64,000 nt of DNA, taken from NCBI RefSeq assembly GCF_000729995.1, contig NZ_JNFG01000011.1:268464-332463 (forward strand), written 5' to 3'. The translations under genes were made by a program, and so were the position numbers. The stretch is from Caballeronia sordidicola. Its GTDB lineage: Bacteria; Pseudomonadota; Gammaproteobacteria; Burkholderiales; Burkholderiaceae. The notes beneath the pieces are model-generated. The model saw only the letters and a list, made by a program, of their open reading frames with translations, was not told the origin of the DNA and ran no database searches. Of this stretch, positions 9,552 to 17,967 are shown piece by piece; position 1 is the stretch's first letter, and each line of letters begins with the position of its first letter.

Positions 9552-10049
9552 ATGTCGGACGAAGGTTCACGATCCGGTCGCTGGGCCAATCTGAGCAAAC
9601 AGGAGTACGACCAGCTACTCACGCTCAACGAACAAATCGAACAGGCAGAGCGGTGGCTATATCGGCGTAGTCGTGACATGGTGACGGCATACAGTCTGGC
9701 AGCCGCGCAAGCACGCCATGCCGACAACGGAAACTTAGATGAAAATGTAAATCTGATTGCTACCCTGCTGTTTCTGGTTCGGGAGGGCCACCCAGCATTT
9801 CTCCTCGGGCAGGACAACATCCTCGCGCGAATGGACATTCCTATCTTGCCTGCAACAGGTCCCGACGAAAACTCATTGTATGCAGGCCTCAGCGCGGCAT
9901 CTGACTCGGCTCAGCGCCGCAGCGACTGGAACCCACTCTTGCTAAACCTATACGAACGGGTTCTGCAGCAGGACACTGCCAAATTGCTGAGCATCGGGGC
10001 ACTGTGCATCGATGTCGCGCTCATCGAACAGCAATTGCGCTCCTGGTGA
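9552..10049 (+). CDS. Hypothetical protein, XRE-linked
   Basis: 165 residues starting MSDEGSRSGRWANLSKQEYD. The ATG at 9552 is preceded by ACGGAGATA, so I prefer it to an in-frame GTG at 9462, which would sit close after the operator palindromes and has no clear ribosome site. The protein is soluble and largely helical, acidic and without signal peptide or membrane segment. A central part (LNEQIEQAERWLYRRSRD) may form a short coiled coil. I recognise no family. It lies divergent from the XRE regulator and 200 bases before a small membrane protein on the same strand, just outside the conjugation module. Confidence 0.6.
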   Translation: MSDEGSRSGRWANLSKQEYDQLLTLNEQIEQAERWLYRRSRDMVTAYSLAAAQARHADNGNLDENVNLIATLLFLVREGHPAFLLGQDNILARMDIPILPATGPDENSLYAGLSAASDSAQRRSDWNPLLLNLYERVLQQDTAKLLSIGALCIDVALIEQQLRSW

Positions 10050-10253
10050 GCGATGGCCCTGCGTTGAATATGCAGTGACTGTCGTAGGGATGTGCCAGGT
10101 CCGCCATCCAACGGTATCTTCCTTATCCGCTTAGACAGGGACTCGTTGCAATCGCCAGACGACCGACTATATTTGGAAAGAGGATAGCAGGTTGTGTTTT
10201 GCCTGCAGATCCGGCTTCGACACCTCGTATTTCGCTTCGCAGGAGAACGTAGC

Positions 10254-10682
10254 ATGAGCGTCCTAAACCTCGCTATCAGCTTAGGTATCCTATGCGGATT
10301 CACCTTGGGAATCTGGCTATTCAGCCGCCATTGCCGGCAACGGTTCGGCTACAGCTTCTTCACGATCCGCGGATTCTGGCTAGCGGCGATCGCTATCAAC
10401 TTCCTTTGGTGGGGATACTATTTCTGGGCAACCGCCCCATTGCGCCACACGCCATCGTCCGGTGGATTTATTCTCATGGCGATGGGCATTGCCGTTGCTG
10501 CGTGGCTGATATACGAGAACGTCCGGGATACCGATCTCCTACACGGCATCGGCGGCGCATCTCTCCAACTCGTGTTGTTTTTCCCGGTGGCGCTCTACGG
10601 TATTCCGCTTCTTTTGATAGCCACGCTCTTCTTGCTCTTTGCGACGTACAAGGGCCCACCCGCATGGTTTGTCGATCCATAA
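10254..10682 (+). CDS. Small four-helix membrane protein of unknown function
   Basis: 142 residues starting MSVLNLAISLGILCGF. The ATG at 10254 follows CAGGAGAACGTAGC, a good ribosome site; an upstream in-frame start at 10194 lacks one. Four hydrophobic segments are visible, near residues 4-22, 41-60, 67-86 and 102-128, with short polar loops and a C-terminal tail ending FVDP. The topology predicts both ends on the same side. No family is recognised. It reads toward the end of the relaxase gene, with 147 bases between the two stop codons. Confidence 0.6.
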   Translation: MSVLNLAISLGILCGFTLGIWLFSRHCRQRFGYSFFTIRGFWLAAIAINFLWWGYYFWATAPLRHTPSSGGFILMAMGIAVAAWLIYENVRDTDLLHGIGGASLQLVLFFPVALYGIPLLLIATLFLLFATYKGPPAWFVDP

Positions 10683-10829
10683 CGAGCTGGACATTAAGAC
10701 ATCCGACGTGGACCATTACTCCACACGCCCGGTCAGAGGCATAGGAATTTGATCCCCCGATTCTCTGTCCGCAAGACACCGCTTGCCACCAGTCCACGGC
10801 CGACGGGCATGACCATCATCGGCCCCGCA

Positions 10830-11846
10830 TCAGCGATCGACCTCCAGACCGGAATCGTTCGGCCGATCATCACGCTCTGGAGGCATGCGCGCCGGTCCTG
10901 GAGGTCCCTTTTGCTGCCGACGGTTGATGACCGTCGGCGCATCCCGTTGCACCGGCATGGCTTGCACGAAGTCTGCAATGCCGACTGCCATCCCACGATC
11001 GAGTCTCGCAGGGGACGCTGCCATCGCCTGTGCTATTTCTCGCCACGCGGCGAATACGCCATCATGAGACTGCCATCCCGCCTGCCGCTGCTCGGCATTT
11101 GCGATAGCCTGCCAATACATTGGCACTTCACCGCGCGCCAGCATATGCTTGACGCCCTGTTTCGGATAACGCTGTGTGGCACCGCGCGTTCTACGAGGTG
11201 TTGCATTAGCCTCGACACCATTCGCGCGCAACTGGTCAGCGAATCGCTCACGCCAGCGCCGCAGATCCTGCTTGCGCGGATTGAGCCGTCGACTATTCGG
11301 CCCTCGCACCTGCACGCTGAGGTGCACATGGGGATGGGCCTCGTCGTCATGTGCTGCAAACACATAAGCGCGCCCATCACCGAATTCGAGTGCCGCAAAA
11401 TCGCGCGCAGCATCGCGCACGGCCTGCCGGTTCGTGCCCGGCGGCATGGAAAGCAGGACATTGAATACCTCACGACGATGACTTGTCTCCGGTATTCCCC
11501 ACCCGCCGAGTTGCCAGGTTCGCGCAAGATCGCGGACAGCCTCGGCACCGGCAATCCGGTCCCCGTTCTGGTCTTCCAGTTCAACCTGTCCATTGCGCGA
11601 GATATAACGCAGATGCCGGCGCACCGCACCCATACCCTGGGCGCTCGACGCCTTATTGGTGATCTTGACCATCACCTCCGGTGTTCGCCTGAGCGTCCGA
11701 GCCAACTGATCGCGCATGCGCTTAGCTTCATCAGGCATGCTCGCACTTGGGAGCCGCTGGGCACGAGCATGCTTGAACGGATCCTGAAACAGGCGGTCGC
11801 CCCAGTTCAAAAGCATCGCATCGATGTAGACCTTCGGGTAAGCCAT
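10830..11846 (-). CDS. Relaxase / mobilization nuclease (MOBP/VirD2-like)
   Basis: 338 residues. The metal-binding three-histidine motif is at 166-178: HDDEAHPHVHLSV (His166, His171, His173, His175). Upstream, HLRYISRNG (Tyr81) is a candidate for the nicking tyrosine region. The N-terminal ~60 residues are basic and the C-terminal tail is Pro/Arg-rich. Relaxases nick oriT and pilot the single strand through the type IV channel. The gene is last in the transfer operon and starts one base after the mobC stop (TGACATG), so the two are translationally linked. The length is modest for the family, with no added helicase or primase domain; the primase is a separate gene upstream. A 418-codon frame on the opposite strand is a shadow. 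Confidence 0.9.
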   Translation of the reverse strand: MAYPKVYIDAMLLNWGDRLFQDPFKHARAQRLPSASMPDEAKRMRDQLARTLRRTPEVMVKITNKASSAQGMGAVRRHLRYISRNGQVELEDQNGDRIAGAEAVRDLARTWQLGGWGIPETSHRREVFNVLLSMPPGTNRQAVRDAARDFAALEFGDGRAYVFAAHDDEAHPHVHLSVQVRGPNSRRLNPRKQDLRRWRERFADQLRANGVEANATPRRTRGATQRYPKQGVKHMLARGEVPMYWQAIANAEQRQAGWQSHDGVFAAWREIAQAMAASPARLDRGMAVGIADFVQAMPVQRDAPTVINRRQQKGPPGPARMPPERDDRPNDSGLEVDR

Positions 11847-11847
11847 G

Positions 11848-12390
11848 TCACCGGCTCCATCGATCGAGGTTCGCGCGAATCACGGTCACTACGGCACGCA
11901 GATGCACGTCGATCTGGTCCCGGAGTGCTCCAATATCGCGGCCCCCATTGGGTGCCATACTCACCGCAATCCCCTCTCGCGCGAGCTGCCCCAGCCATCG
12001 GCTGATCACGGCAAGCTGCTGGTTCGAATCCGACAGCAGTTGCATCTCGTGCACGCCAAGCTGAGGTTCCCGCATCAGCTGCGCCCGGATCAGCGCGACG
12101 ATCCAGCGGTTACTGGTCAGGCCCGAGGCCTGCGCGCGTTGCTCCACCACTTCCAACTCTGCGTGCGTTACCCTGATCTCGATCCGTATGCGAGGCTCGT
12201 CAATCGCGATCCACTCAACTTCTGATTGGGCCTGCACGTCGTCAGCGTCAGCACCCAGGGCCGCCGCAATCAGCTGCCGCACACCCTCTCCCGGCGTCAG
12301 GCCGCGGCGCATACACCAGCGATTCCAATCCGGCCGGATCCCACCGAGTTCGACGCACAGACGCTCGCGCATACGAGAATGCACACGCAT
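11848..12390 (-). CDS. mobC: MobC-like relaxosome accessory protein
   Basis: 180 residues starting MRVHSRMRERLCVELGG, preceded by AAGGGGGAACC. The central part (RIRIEIRVTHAELEVVEQRAQ, then SNRWIVALIRAQL) has the ribbon-helix-helix character of plasmid mobilization accessory proteins that help the relaxase open oriT. A C-terminal helical part follows (LLSDSNQQLAVISRWLGQL ... LRDQIDVHLRAVVTVIRANLDR), as in MobC proteins. It sits between the LPD7 gene (nine bases upstream) and the relaxase gene (one base downstream), the usual mobC-relaxase pairing. The family assignment is by recall and context. Confidence 0.75.
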   Translation of the reverse strand: MRVHSRMRERLCVELGGIRPDWNRWCMRRGLTPGEGVRQLIAAALGADADDVQAQSEVEWIAIDEPRIRIEIRVTHAELEVVEQRAQASGLTSNRWIVALIRAQLMREPQLGVHEMQLLSDSNQQLAVISRWLGQLAREGIAVSMAPNGGRDIGALRDQIDVHLRAVVTVIRANLDRWSR

Positions 12391-12399
12391 GGTTCCCCC

Positions 12400-13914
12400 T
12401 TAGCGTGCAGGTGAGGGGTCGGCCGGCGTGCGCACAATCTCGCGCTCGATTTCGGGTGAAGGCGCACGCCCAGCGACCGGACGTGCCCGGCGATCCCGTG
12501 CCGACGGTGCTGTTGGATCGAAGACTCTCGGTCGCGGTACCGGAATACCCTCCCGGCCGAACACATCCAGGAACTCTTCCGCGCGCTGCTGCACGCGCGC
12601 AATCGAACGCGCACTGAACCCCTGCTCCCGCATGGCTCCGACCAGTACAGCCAGGTGCAGAACCCTGTCCTCATCAGATACGGTCGAACGTCGATGCTCC
12701 TGCCGGTCCTCGCGCACTGACGCGTTGGCAGAAACCGTCGCCACACCGGATGCACGTTCGGAACGCCCCGCAAATTCGGCAGTCGATCTTTCACGCTGAA
12801 CCACATCGACCTGCCATGTGTTCCGGTACACGTCCTTCTCTTCCTCACCCACCACCATGCCGTGGTTATCAAGAATCGGCACCTTGACAGTCACAAGCCG
12901 CCGGCCCTGATTTTCCAGCGTGATGTGCTGTCCAGGTTCAGCGTGCGACGCAAGCACGGCGCGTTCGAGATCCACGCCCCAGACGACGCGCTCGGTACCC
13001 CTCGCGTCGCGGAACACCACGTAGTACGAGTCGCTTCGTGCGGGGTTATGCAGATATGGCGCACGACCATGCTCGCGCAGTTCGCCGGCATACTGCCGCG
13101 GGGTCTCGGGCTCGTCACTGACCACCTGAGGTTCGGTCCGGTAGGATCGTGCCCGGTCTTCTGAGCGCGGAGACGCCGCGCGAGCACGGCCACCAACGGT
13201 GTCGGCTGTTTCCGCCCGGAAGTCGGAAGCCTTCGCCGGTGTACCGTTGTCGCCCGCGGGCGATTGTGTTCCGGCCGCTGGCATCGACGCGTCAGCCTCG
13301 ATCCGGTTTTTCGGGTGTGCCTGCCGGGCATCCGCCAGACGCGCGAGATCGGCCGCCTTCGGCTCATAGCCACTCACCTCGATGCCAAGCTGTGTGCCCC
13401 GCAGCCAAACTTCGCTGCGAAATGCCTCATGCCCGGATACGCGAATGCGCTGCCACGATTTGGCCGACGCCATGTCAACCATCGATTCCACCACGTCCGG
13501 CCGGTTATGCGCGGTGACAAGGTATGGTCCCAGATCCTCAAACGCGAGCTGATACGGCGCGTCCTTGAGGAAGTACTGGTTGCCCGCACGCAAGTAGCGC
13601 TTGTGCACCCGCTCGGGTGGCTGTTCTAGCGGCGCACGCGCTGTAGCCTTGTTCTTGGACGGCACATCGGCGCCCGCACTCACATCGGGCTGTCGGGCCA
13701 CTTCGGCATCGTCGCGCATGGCCTGATCGCGCAGACGCGCACGGGCCGTCTCGAATTCACGTCGGCGCAGGGCTGATACAGCATCCATCGCGGCCGCGTC
13801 CAATTGGCGGATACGGCCAGCGTCGCCCGACTGCTCCACGGCGCCAGGTAGGTCATGAATATCCTGCTCGATCACGTTGATAACCGGGTCGGCAGACAGG
13901 GTTGTTTCAGTCAT
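12400..13914 (-). CDS. LPD7-domain protein of the transfer region
   Basis: 504 residues. A conserved block at about 105-195 (KRYLRAGNQYFLKDAPYQLA, then AFEDLGPYLVTAHNRPDVVE and SWQRIRVSGHEAFRSEVWL) matches the large polyvalent-protein-associated domain 7, found in TraI-like relaxases and conjugation proteins. The rest is low-complexity, charged and probably disordered, with a second folded segment around 285-375 (YYVVFRDARGTERVVWGVDLER). No catalytic motif is evident. It lies between primase (58 bases) and mobC (9 bases). In many plasmids LPD7 is fused to the relaxase; here the two are separate genes. The role is presumably in DNA processing or protection of transferred DNA, by inference. Confidence 0.75.
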   Translation of the reverse strand: MTETTLSADPVINVIEQDIHDLPGAVEQSGDAGRIRQLDAAAMDAVSALRRREFETARARLRDQAMRDDAEVARQPDVSAGADVPSKNKATARAPLEQPPERVHKRYLRAGNQYFLKDAPYQLAFEDLGPYLVTAHNRPDVVESMVDMASAKSWQRIRVSGHEAFRSEVWLRGTQLGIEVSGYEPKAADLARLADARQAHPKNRIEADASMPAAGTQSPAGDNGTPAKASDFRAETADTVGGRARAASPRSEDRARSYRTEPQVVSDEPETPRQYAGELREHGRAPYLHNPARSDSYYVVFRDARGTERVVWGVDLERAVLASHAEPGQHITLENQGRRLVTVKVPILDNHGMVVGEEEKDVYRNTWQVDVVQRERSTAEFAGRSERASGVATVSANASVREDRQEHRRSTVSDEDRVLHLAVLVGAMREQGFSARSIARVQQRAEEFLDVFGREGIPVPRPRVFDPTAPSARDRRARPVAGRAPSPEIEREIVRTPADPSPAR

Positions 13915-13972
13915 GGTGAGAACTCTTATAGATCAGGTAGGACTCGCCGCAGCCGGCAACACATGAGTTGGT

Positions 13973-15829
13973 TCATCGGTCGTGCCCGGGAGGGTCTTGC
14001 GATGCCGCGCGCTCCTTCGACTGCTCCAGCGCCGCCGCGCGAGCCTCGCGCACGCGTGCCCATGACCGCGCCTGCAACTGATCCAGCATCCCCTCAAGGT
14101 TCGGACTGAAATTCAGCTCGCGTGCAGACTTCTTCAACGAGCCGACCGTGCGCTCCAGCAGGTCACGCGCGCGATCCCATGGATAGGCTTTCGGCCTGCC
14201 TCCGTCGTATCCGATCTGCAATTCCGATCCGTTCAGGCGGGCGTTCTCATCCATCCACCGGAGCCGATCCGACACAAATTCCATCTGCTCTTTCGGATGG
14301 AAAACGACGCTGCGCGTTGCGACTTCCTGAATGAGGTAGTGCTCGGTGTTAAACACCTCGCCTTTGTATGGGCCGCCGTTCTCGCGCGGTGTTCCCATGC
14401 GCAACGGTGTGCCAAAGCGGTGCTCGGCCAGCGCCTTGACTTCGTTGGGCACATCTGCCGGAGCGAACAGCGGCTCGCCAATGGACGGGCGCGTCGCCAA
14501 TGGCCGCGTTGCCGCAGCTGCAGGTGCATTAGCAGCCGGCGGCGATGCGGAAGACTCAGTCACTGCCTGCTCGGCTTCCGCTGACGCGTTCGTCGGCACG
14601 CGAGAGTCTGGCGGATCGGCCTGCTTCGGGGCGCCACGCTTCGATGATGGGCGGCGCGAACCGCTCTCTGTGTCGTTCACCAGGGTTTCTTTCACACGGC
14701 TCATCATTTCCTCCTTCGGTTCGTCCAGTATTCCGTCGATTGCCATAATCACAGTCGGCTCCAGGCCTTCGACCGCCAGATCAACGTTTCTGAATGCGAT
14801 GTCCCGAAGGCGATCGCGGACACGCGCCGGGCCGAACAGCACCGCCATGTCGTTGAAATCCGTCGGGGGTTTGTCGTCAATCTGTGCACCGGTCGAGAAC
14901 GCCGGCAGCGCCAGACGCGCGAGCGACTCTTGTGCTGCCTGTCGGGCCTTGGCTTCACCTGGCCCAAGATCCCCAAGGACCACCAGATCAGCATCGGGAT
15001 ATCGATCACGCACAATTCCAGCGACCTGAGGAAGCGTCCCACTCGACAGGGCTGCGAGCGCCACCCACCCGGTCGCGCGATGCGCAGACAGCACTGTCGC
15101 CATGCCTTCGCCGATCACAATGGGTGCGGTGGGTTCGCCATCGGTCGGGAAAGGCCCGGCGATCCAGTACCCGCCTCTCTTCACGCCGCCTGCCAGCGAT
15201 GATTTACGCCCGTTTTCATCGATCAGTTCGAGCGTCGAGATCGCTTCGCCGATCCAGCACGGCACAAGCAGCACGCGTCCCATGAGCGGCTGCTCTTTGC
15301 TCGTCGGAACGTAACCCAGCAATACATGCAGTTCGAGCGCTTCCAACTCACGCAGTGACCGCGTCGGCTCGAGATGCTTGCGAATGAGATACGGGTGTTC
15401 CGGACCTACGGGTCGCGCCCACTGCCAGGTTTCCTGTGCCTCCCGGGCCACCGCTGCGTGCCGGGCCTGTTGCCGGGCTTCGTCGCGCACCCTGCGTTCG
15501 GGCACGTCAGGGCTCGGTGCGAGCGCTGTCGCCATCCTGTCGGGATAATGCGTGCGCTTCAGTTCGAAACCGTGCTGCCGAGCGAGCCAGAAGAGCGTTG
15601 CGAGCGTCTTGCCGCCCAACTCTTTTGCCGAACGCCAAGTGGTGCGCGCCGAGCGTTCGTTGTAGTTGCCGGCCGTGCGGCTCCACTCGTCCCAGATCTC
15701 GAAGCCGGCATCGCCGAATCCGTGCTTGAGCGCGAACGCCATGTCGACCCACGTGTTGTAGTCATCCGCAGGAATGACGGACAATGCAGATCGCACGCGC
15801 GCGGTTTCATCCACATTGACCGTGCTCAT
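13973..15829 (-). CDS. Conjugation primase: PriCT-2 / Toprim / KfrB domains
   Basis: 618 residues. The N terminus (residues 10-90, IPADDYNTWVDMAFALKHGF ... WRSAKELGGKTLATLFWLA) is a PriCT-2 domain. The middle (about 150-330) is a Toprim-type primase core with IVIGEGMATVLSAH and a later VVLGDLGPGEAKA acidic motif. The C terminus (about 450-600, NGGPYKGEVFNTEHYLIQEV ... KEQMEFVSDRL) resembles the KfrB domain of plasmid proteins. Primases of this kind prime the transferred strand in the recipient. The ATG overlaps the stop of the coupling-protein gene (ATGA), so it is co-translated with the transfer genes. A KfrB domain fused to a primase is notable but I cannot say how common it is. Confidence 0.8.
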   Translation of the reverse strand: MSTVNVDETARVRSALSVIPADDYNTWVDMAFALKHGFGDAGFEIWDEWSRTAGNYNERSARTTWRSAKELGGKTLATLFWLARQHGFELKRTHYPDRMATALAPSPDVPERRVRDEARQQARHAAVAREAQETWQWARPVGPEHPYLIRKHLEPTRSLRELEALELHVLLGYVPTSKEQPLMGRVLLVPCWIGEAISTLELIDENGRKSSLAGGVKRGGYWIAGPFPTDGEPTAPIVIGEGMATVLSAHRATGWVALAALSSGTLPQVAGIVRDRYPDADLVVLGDLGPGEAKARQAAQESLARLALPAFSTGAQIDDKPPTDFNDMAVLFGPARVRDRLRDIAFRNVDLAVEGLEPTVIMAIDGILDEPKEEMMSRVKETLVNDTESGSRRPSSKRGAPKQADPPDSRVPTNASAEAEQAVTESSASPPAANAPAAAATRPLATRPSIGEPLFAPADVPNEVKALAEHRFGTPLRMGTPRENGGPYKGEVFNTEHYLIQEVATRSVVFHPKEQMEFVSDRLRWMDENARLNGSELQIGYDGGRPKAYPWDRARDLLERTVGSLKKSARELNFSPNLEGMLDQLQARSWARVREARAAALEQSKERAASQDPPGHDR

Positions 15830-17562
15830 GGCCGGCCTCCCTGGATGGGGACAGCATTCGATTCTGCAACCGGCACGCGTCCACGCTTCGCACGCGCGTA
15901 TTTAGCCGGCACCAGTTCCGCCACATCGAGATCCGCCACGGACAGCCGGCGCGTCGCGCGCGCCACGCGCTCCGCCGACACGCCAAGCAGCATGAAATGC
16001 CGCTCGACATAAGCCACGGCCTCCTCTTCGCTCAGGTCAGAATGCCTTTGCGGTAGATCGCGCGGGTCCCATGCTTGCAACACTTCTAGATAGTCAGCCG
16101 GCAAACGGATGAGACCGACTTCTTCCGAATCGATCTCATCGTGCTGCACCTCGCGCAGCCGCCGTTCGGCCTGAGCAATGAAGCGCGCGAGGTTCATCGC
16201 AGGCACTGACGGCGCGACCGATACACGCGAGGCAAACATGGGATCGCGCCAGTAGCAAATCCGGTCTGCGAGTATTGGCTTGGTGTTCTCCAGCACGATG
16301 ATTTCCTTGTCGCGGCCGAGCTCCTTCAACTCCTGCGGCAACAGCAAAGGCCGGCGTTGCTCGGACACGCTCTCGCTTGATCCACCTCGTCCGCCGAAGA
16401 TCCCGCTCGACCGGCTCACGCTACGAGACTGATCGGTGAAGGTACCGAGCATCTCGGAATAGTCGTTCGCGTCCTTCTGCTCGCGCGGCGCATAGAGAAT
16501 CTGCATCGAGTGGTTCGTGAGAAACGTGCGCGCATCGGCCCGACCGTACACGGATTCGAGCTGTGCCACCGATTGCACGACGGACAGCAGCCGCAGGTTA
16601 TAGCCCGCCATGTAGGCGACCGAGCGCGCGATGATGTGGATCTTGCCGATCGCCGTCATCTCGTCGAGCAGCAGCAGGCACTGGAACCGGAGCGCGGAAT
16701 CCGCCTCGGGCAATTGCTTCGTGTTGAGATTGACGAGCTGCGAGAACAGGAGATTTACCAGCAGCGCGGCCTCGGACAGATGGTCCGGTGTGATCCCGAT
16801 GTAGACCGACATGCGGCGGCGACGCACATCGCGCAAGTCGAAGTCGTTGGCGCTCGTCGCCGCATCGACGATCGGGTTCGCCCATATCGTGAGCGGCGCG
16901 TGAAATGTCGCGAGGATGCTCGCGAGCACCTTGTCGTCGTTTGACAGGAAGCGGTTCAGTGCGTCGACGCACGGCCCGGTCAGCAGCTCCCGGTGCTGGA
17001 CGAGCGCTCGCTGCAAATAAGTCTTGATCGGCATACCGTTGCCTGACGACTGCCGTAGCACTTCACCCATCGTGACCGGATAATCGGGGACCGGCGCGCC
17101 CTTTCCTGTCCGCCTCGCATCGTGCCATTCGCACAGCAACAGCACGATGCCGAGAAACAGGTTGCGCGCCTGGTCCTTCCAGAAGTCGTCGTGCCCACCT
17201 GGCGGATACAGGGCATAACCGATCGCGAGGATGTCGCCCACACGGAACAGTCCATCCGAGATCGACGATAGCGGGTTGTAGCGATGCGTGCGACCGTCCT
17301 CCGCGAACGGATCGAACAGGTACACGTCCTGCCCGTGGGCGCGCCTGAATCCTGCGGTCAGCGCATAGTTTTCGCGCTTGATGTCGAGCACCACGACAGA
17401 ATCGGGGTAGCTCAACAGGTTCGGGATCACGATGCCGACGCCCTTGCCCGAGCGCGCGGGCGCGGCGAGCAGCACGAACTGCTGACCGGCAAAGCGCAGA
17501 TAACGACCTCGCCACACGCCTACCACGATGGCGGGAGTGTCCATGTTCATCTGCGCGTTCAT
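15826..17562 (-). CDS. virD4: Type IV coupling protein VirD4/TraG, soluble ATPase part
   Basis: 578 residues. It carries the RecA-like motor of coupling proteins: Walker A APARSGKGVGIVIPNLL at 34-50, the following VVVLDIKRENYALTAGFRR, and a Walker B-like LLLLDEMTAIGKIHIIARS in the middle. The partner motor residues and C-terminal sequence are present. The N-terminal membrane anchor is missing from this frame. It is encoded by the preceding ORF (17559-17960), whose stop overlaps this ATG in CTATGA. Coupling proteins dock the relaxase-DNA complex at the type IV channel. The split is either a real two-piece protein, a programmed -1 shift, or an indel. Confidence 0.88.
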   Translation of the reverse strand: MNAQMNMDTPAIVVGVWRGRYLRFAGQQFVLLAAPARSGKGVGIVIPNLLSYPDSVVVLDIKRENYALTAGFRRAHGQDVYLFDPFAEDGRTHRYNPLSSISDGLFRVGDILAIGYALYPPGGHDDFWKDQARNLFLGIVLLLCEWHDARRTGKGAPVPDYPVTMGEVLRQSSGNGMPIKTYLQRALVQHRELLTGPCVDALNRFLSNDDKVLASILATFHAPLTIWANPIVDAATSANDFDLRDVRRRRMSVYIGITPDHLSEAALLVNLLFSQLVNLNTKQLPEADSALRFQCLLLLDEMTAIGKIHIIARSVAYMAGYNLRLLSVVQSVAQLESVYGRADARTFLTNHSMQILYAPREQKDANDYSEMLGTFTDQSRSVSRSSGIFGGRGGSSESVSEQRRPLLLPQELKELGRDKEIIVLENTKPILADRICYWRDPMFASRVSVAPSVPAMNLARFIAQAERRLREVQHDEIDSEEVGLIRLPADYLEVLQAWDPRDLPQRHSDLSEEEAVAYVERHFMLLGVSAERVARATRRLSVADLDVAELVPAKYARAKRGRVPVAESNAVPIQGGRP

Positions 17563-17960
17563 AGCAACCCCGCCGCGCGGATTTCAGCTTCGCTGGCAAA
17601 CCGGGCACTGCCGTAGAGGCGCCGCCGCCCGGTACTCGTCACCAGCGAATACAGCCCCATCCCAGGGCCACCTACTGCGACGAGTGCGCCCAACAGCGCC
17701 GCGCCTGTCAAACGCCGGCCATCATTTAACATCCGGCCGTCATGCCAGGCGAGCAACGCATCGGGCCAGCCCCACAGTCCTGCGCGAAGTGGATTCACCC
17801 GTAGGCTGGCATACAGGAAGAAGGACGCGAGCCACAGCGACGCCAGCAGGGCTCCGGCGAGAAACGCCAGCGCAGCAATCGTGATTACGGCGGTCCGCAC
17901 GTGATGCCCAACGGCATTGGCAGCTTCGGGATGAGTCAGGGAAAGACGGTTTTTGCCCAT
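17559..17960 (-). CDS. Coupling protein VirD4/TraG, membrane-anchor part (split gene)
   Basis: 133 residues. Three hydrophobic stretches (about 23-50, 66-75 and 83-105) and a C-terminal GSARFASEAEIRAAGLL. That last segment is the hallmark just after the transmembrane domain of TraG/VirD4 proteins, where it normally runs straight into the ATPase domain. Here the frame ends in TGA and the ATPase ORF begins at the overlapping ATG. The two products would be made in equal amounts by translational coupling and could assemble together. It follows virB11 after only seven bases. Confidence 0.75.
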   Translation of the reverse strand: MGKNRLSLTHPEAANAVGHHVRTAVITIAALAFLAGALLASLWLASFFLYASLRVNPLRAGLWGWPDALLAWHDGRMLNDGRRLTGAALLGALVAVGGPGMGLYSLVTSTGRRRLYGSARFASEAEIRAAGLL

Positions 17961-17967
17961 ACGGCCC

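Noticed and set aside
9027..10049. XRE gene and the following hypothetical gene as a toxin-antitoxin pair
   Set aside because: The genes are divergent and about 200 bases apart, and the hypothetical protein has no toxin motif.
10749..12005. 418-codon plus-strand frame opposite the relaxase and mobC genes
   Set aside because: Antisense of well-supported genes with His-triad and accessory motifs; its product has no family features and is an effect of high GC.
14346..15029. 227-codon plus-strand frame opposite the primase
   Set aside because: Shadow of the primase gene; Ser/Arg/Ala-rich with no domain.
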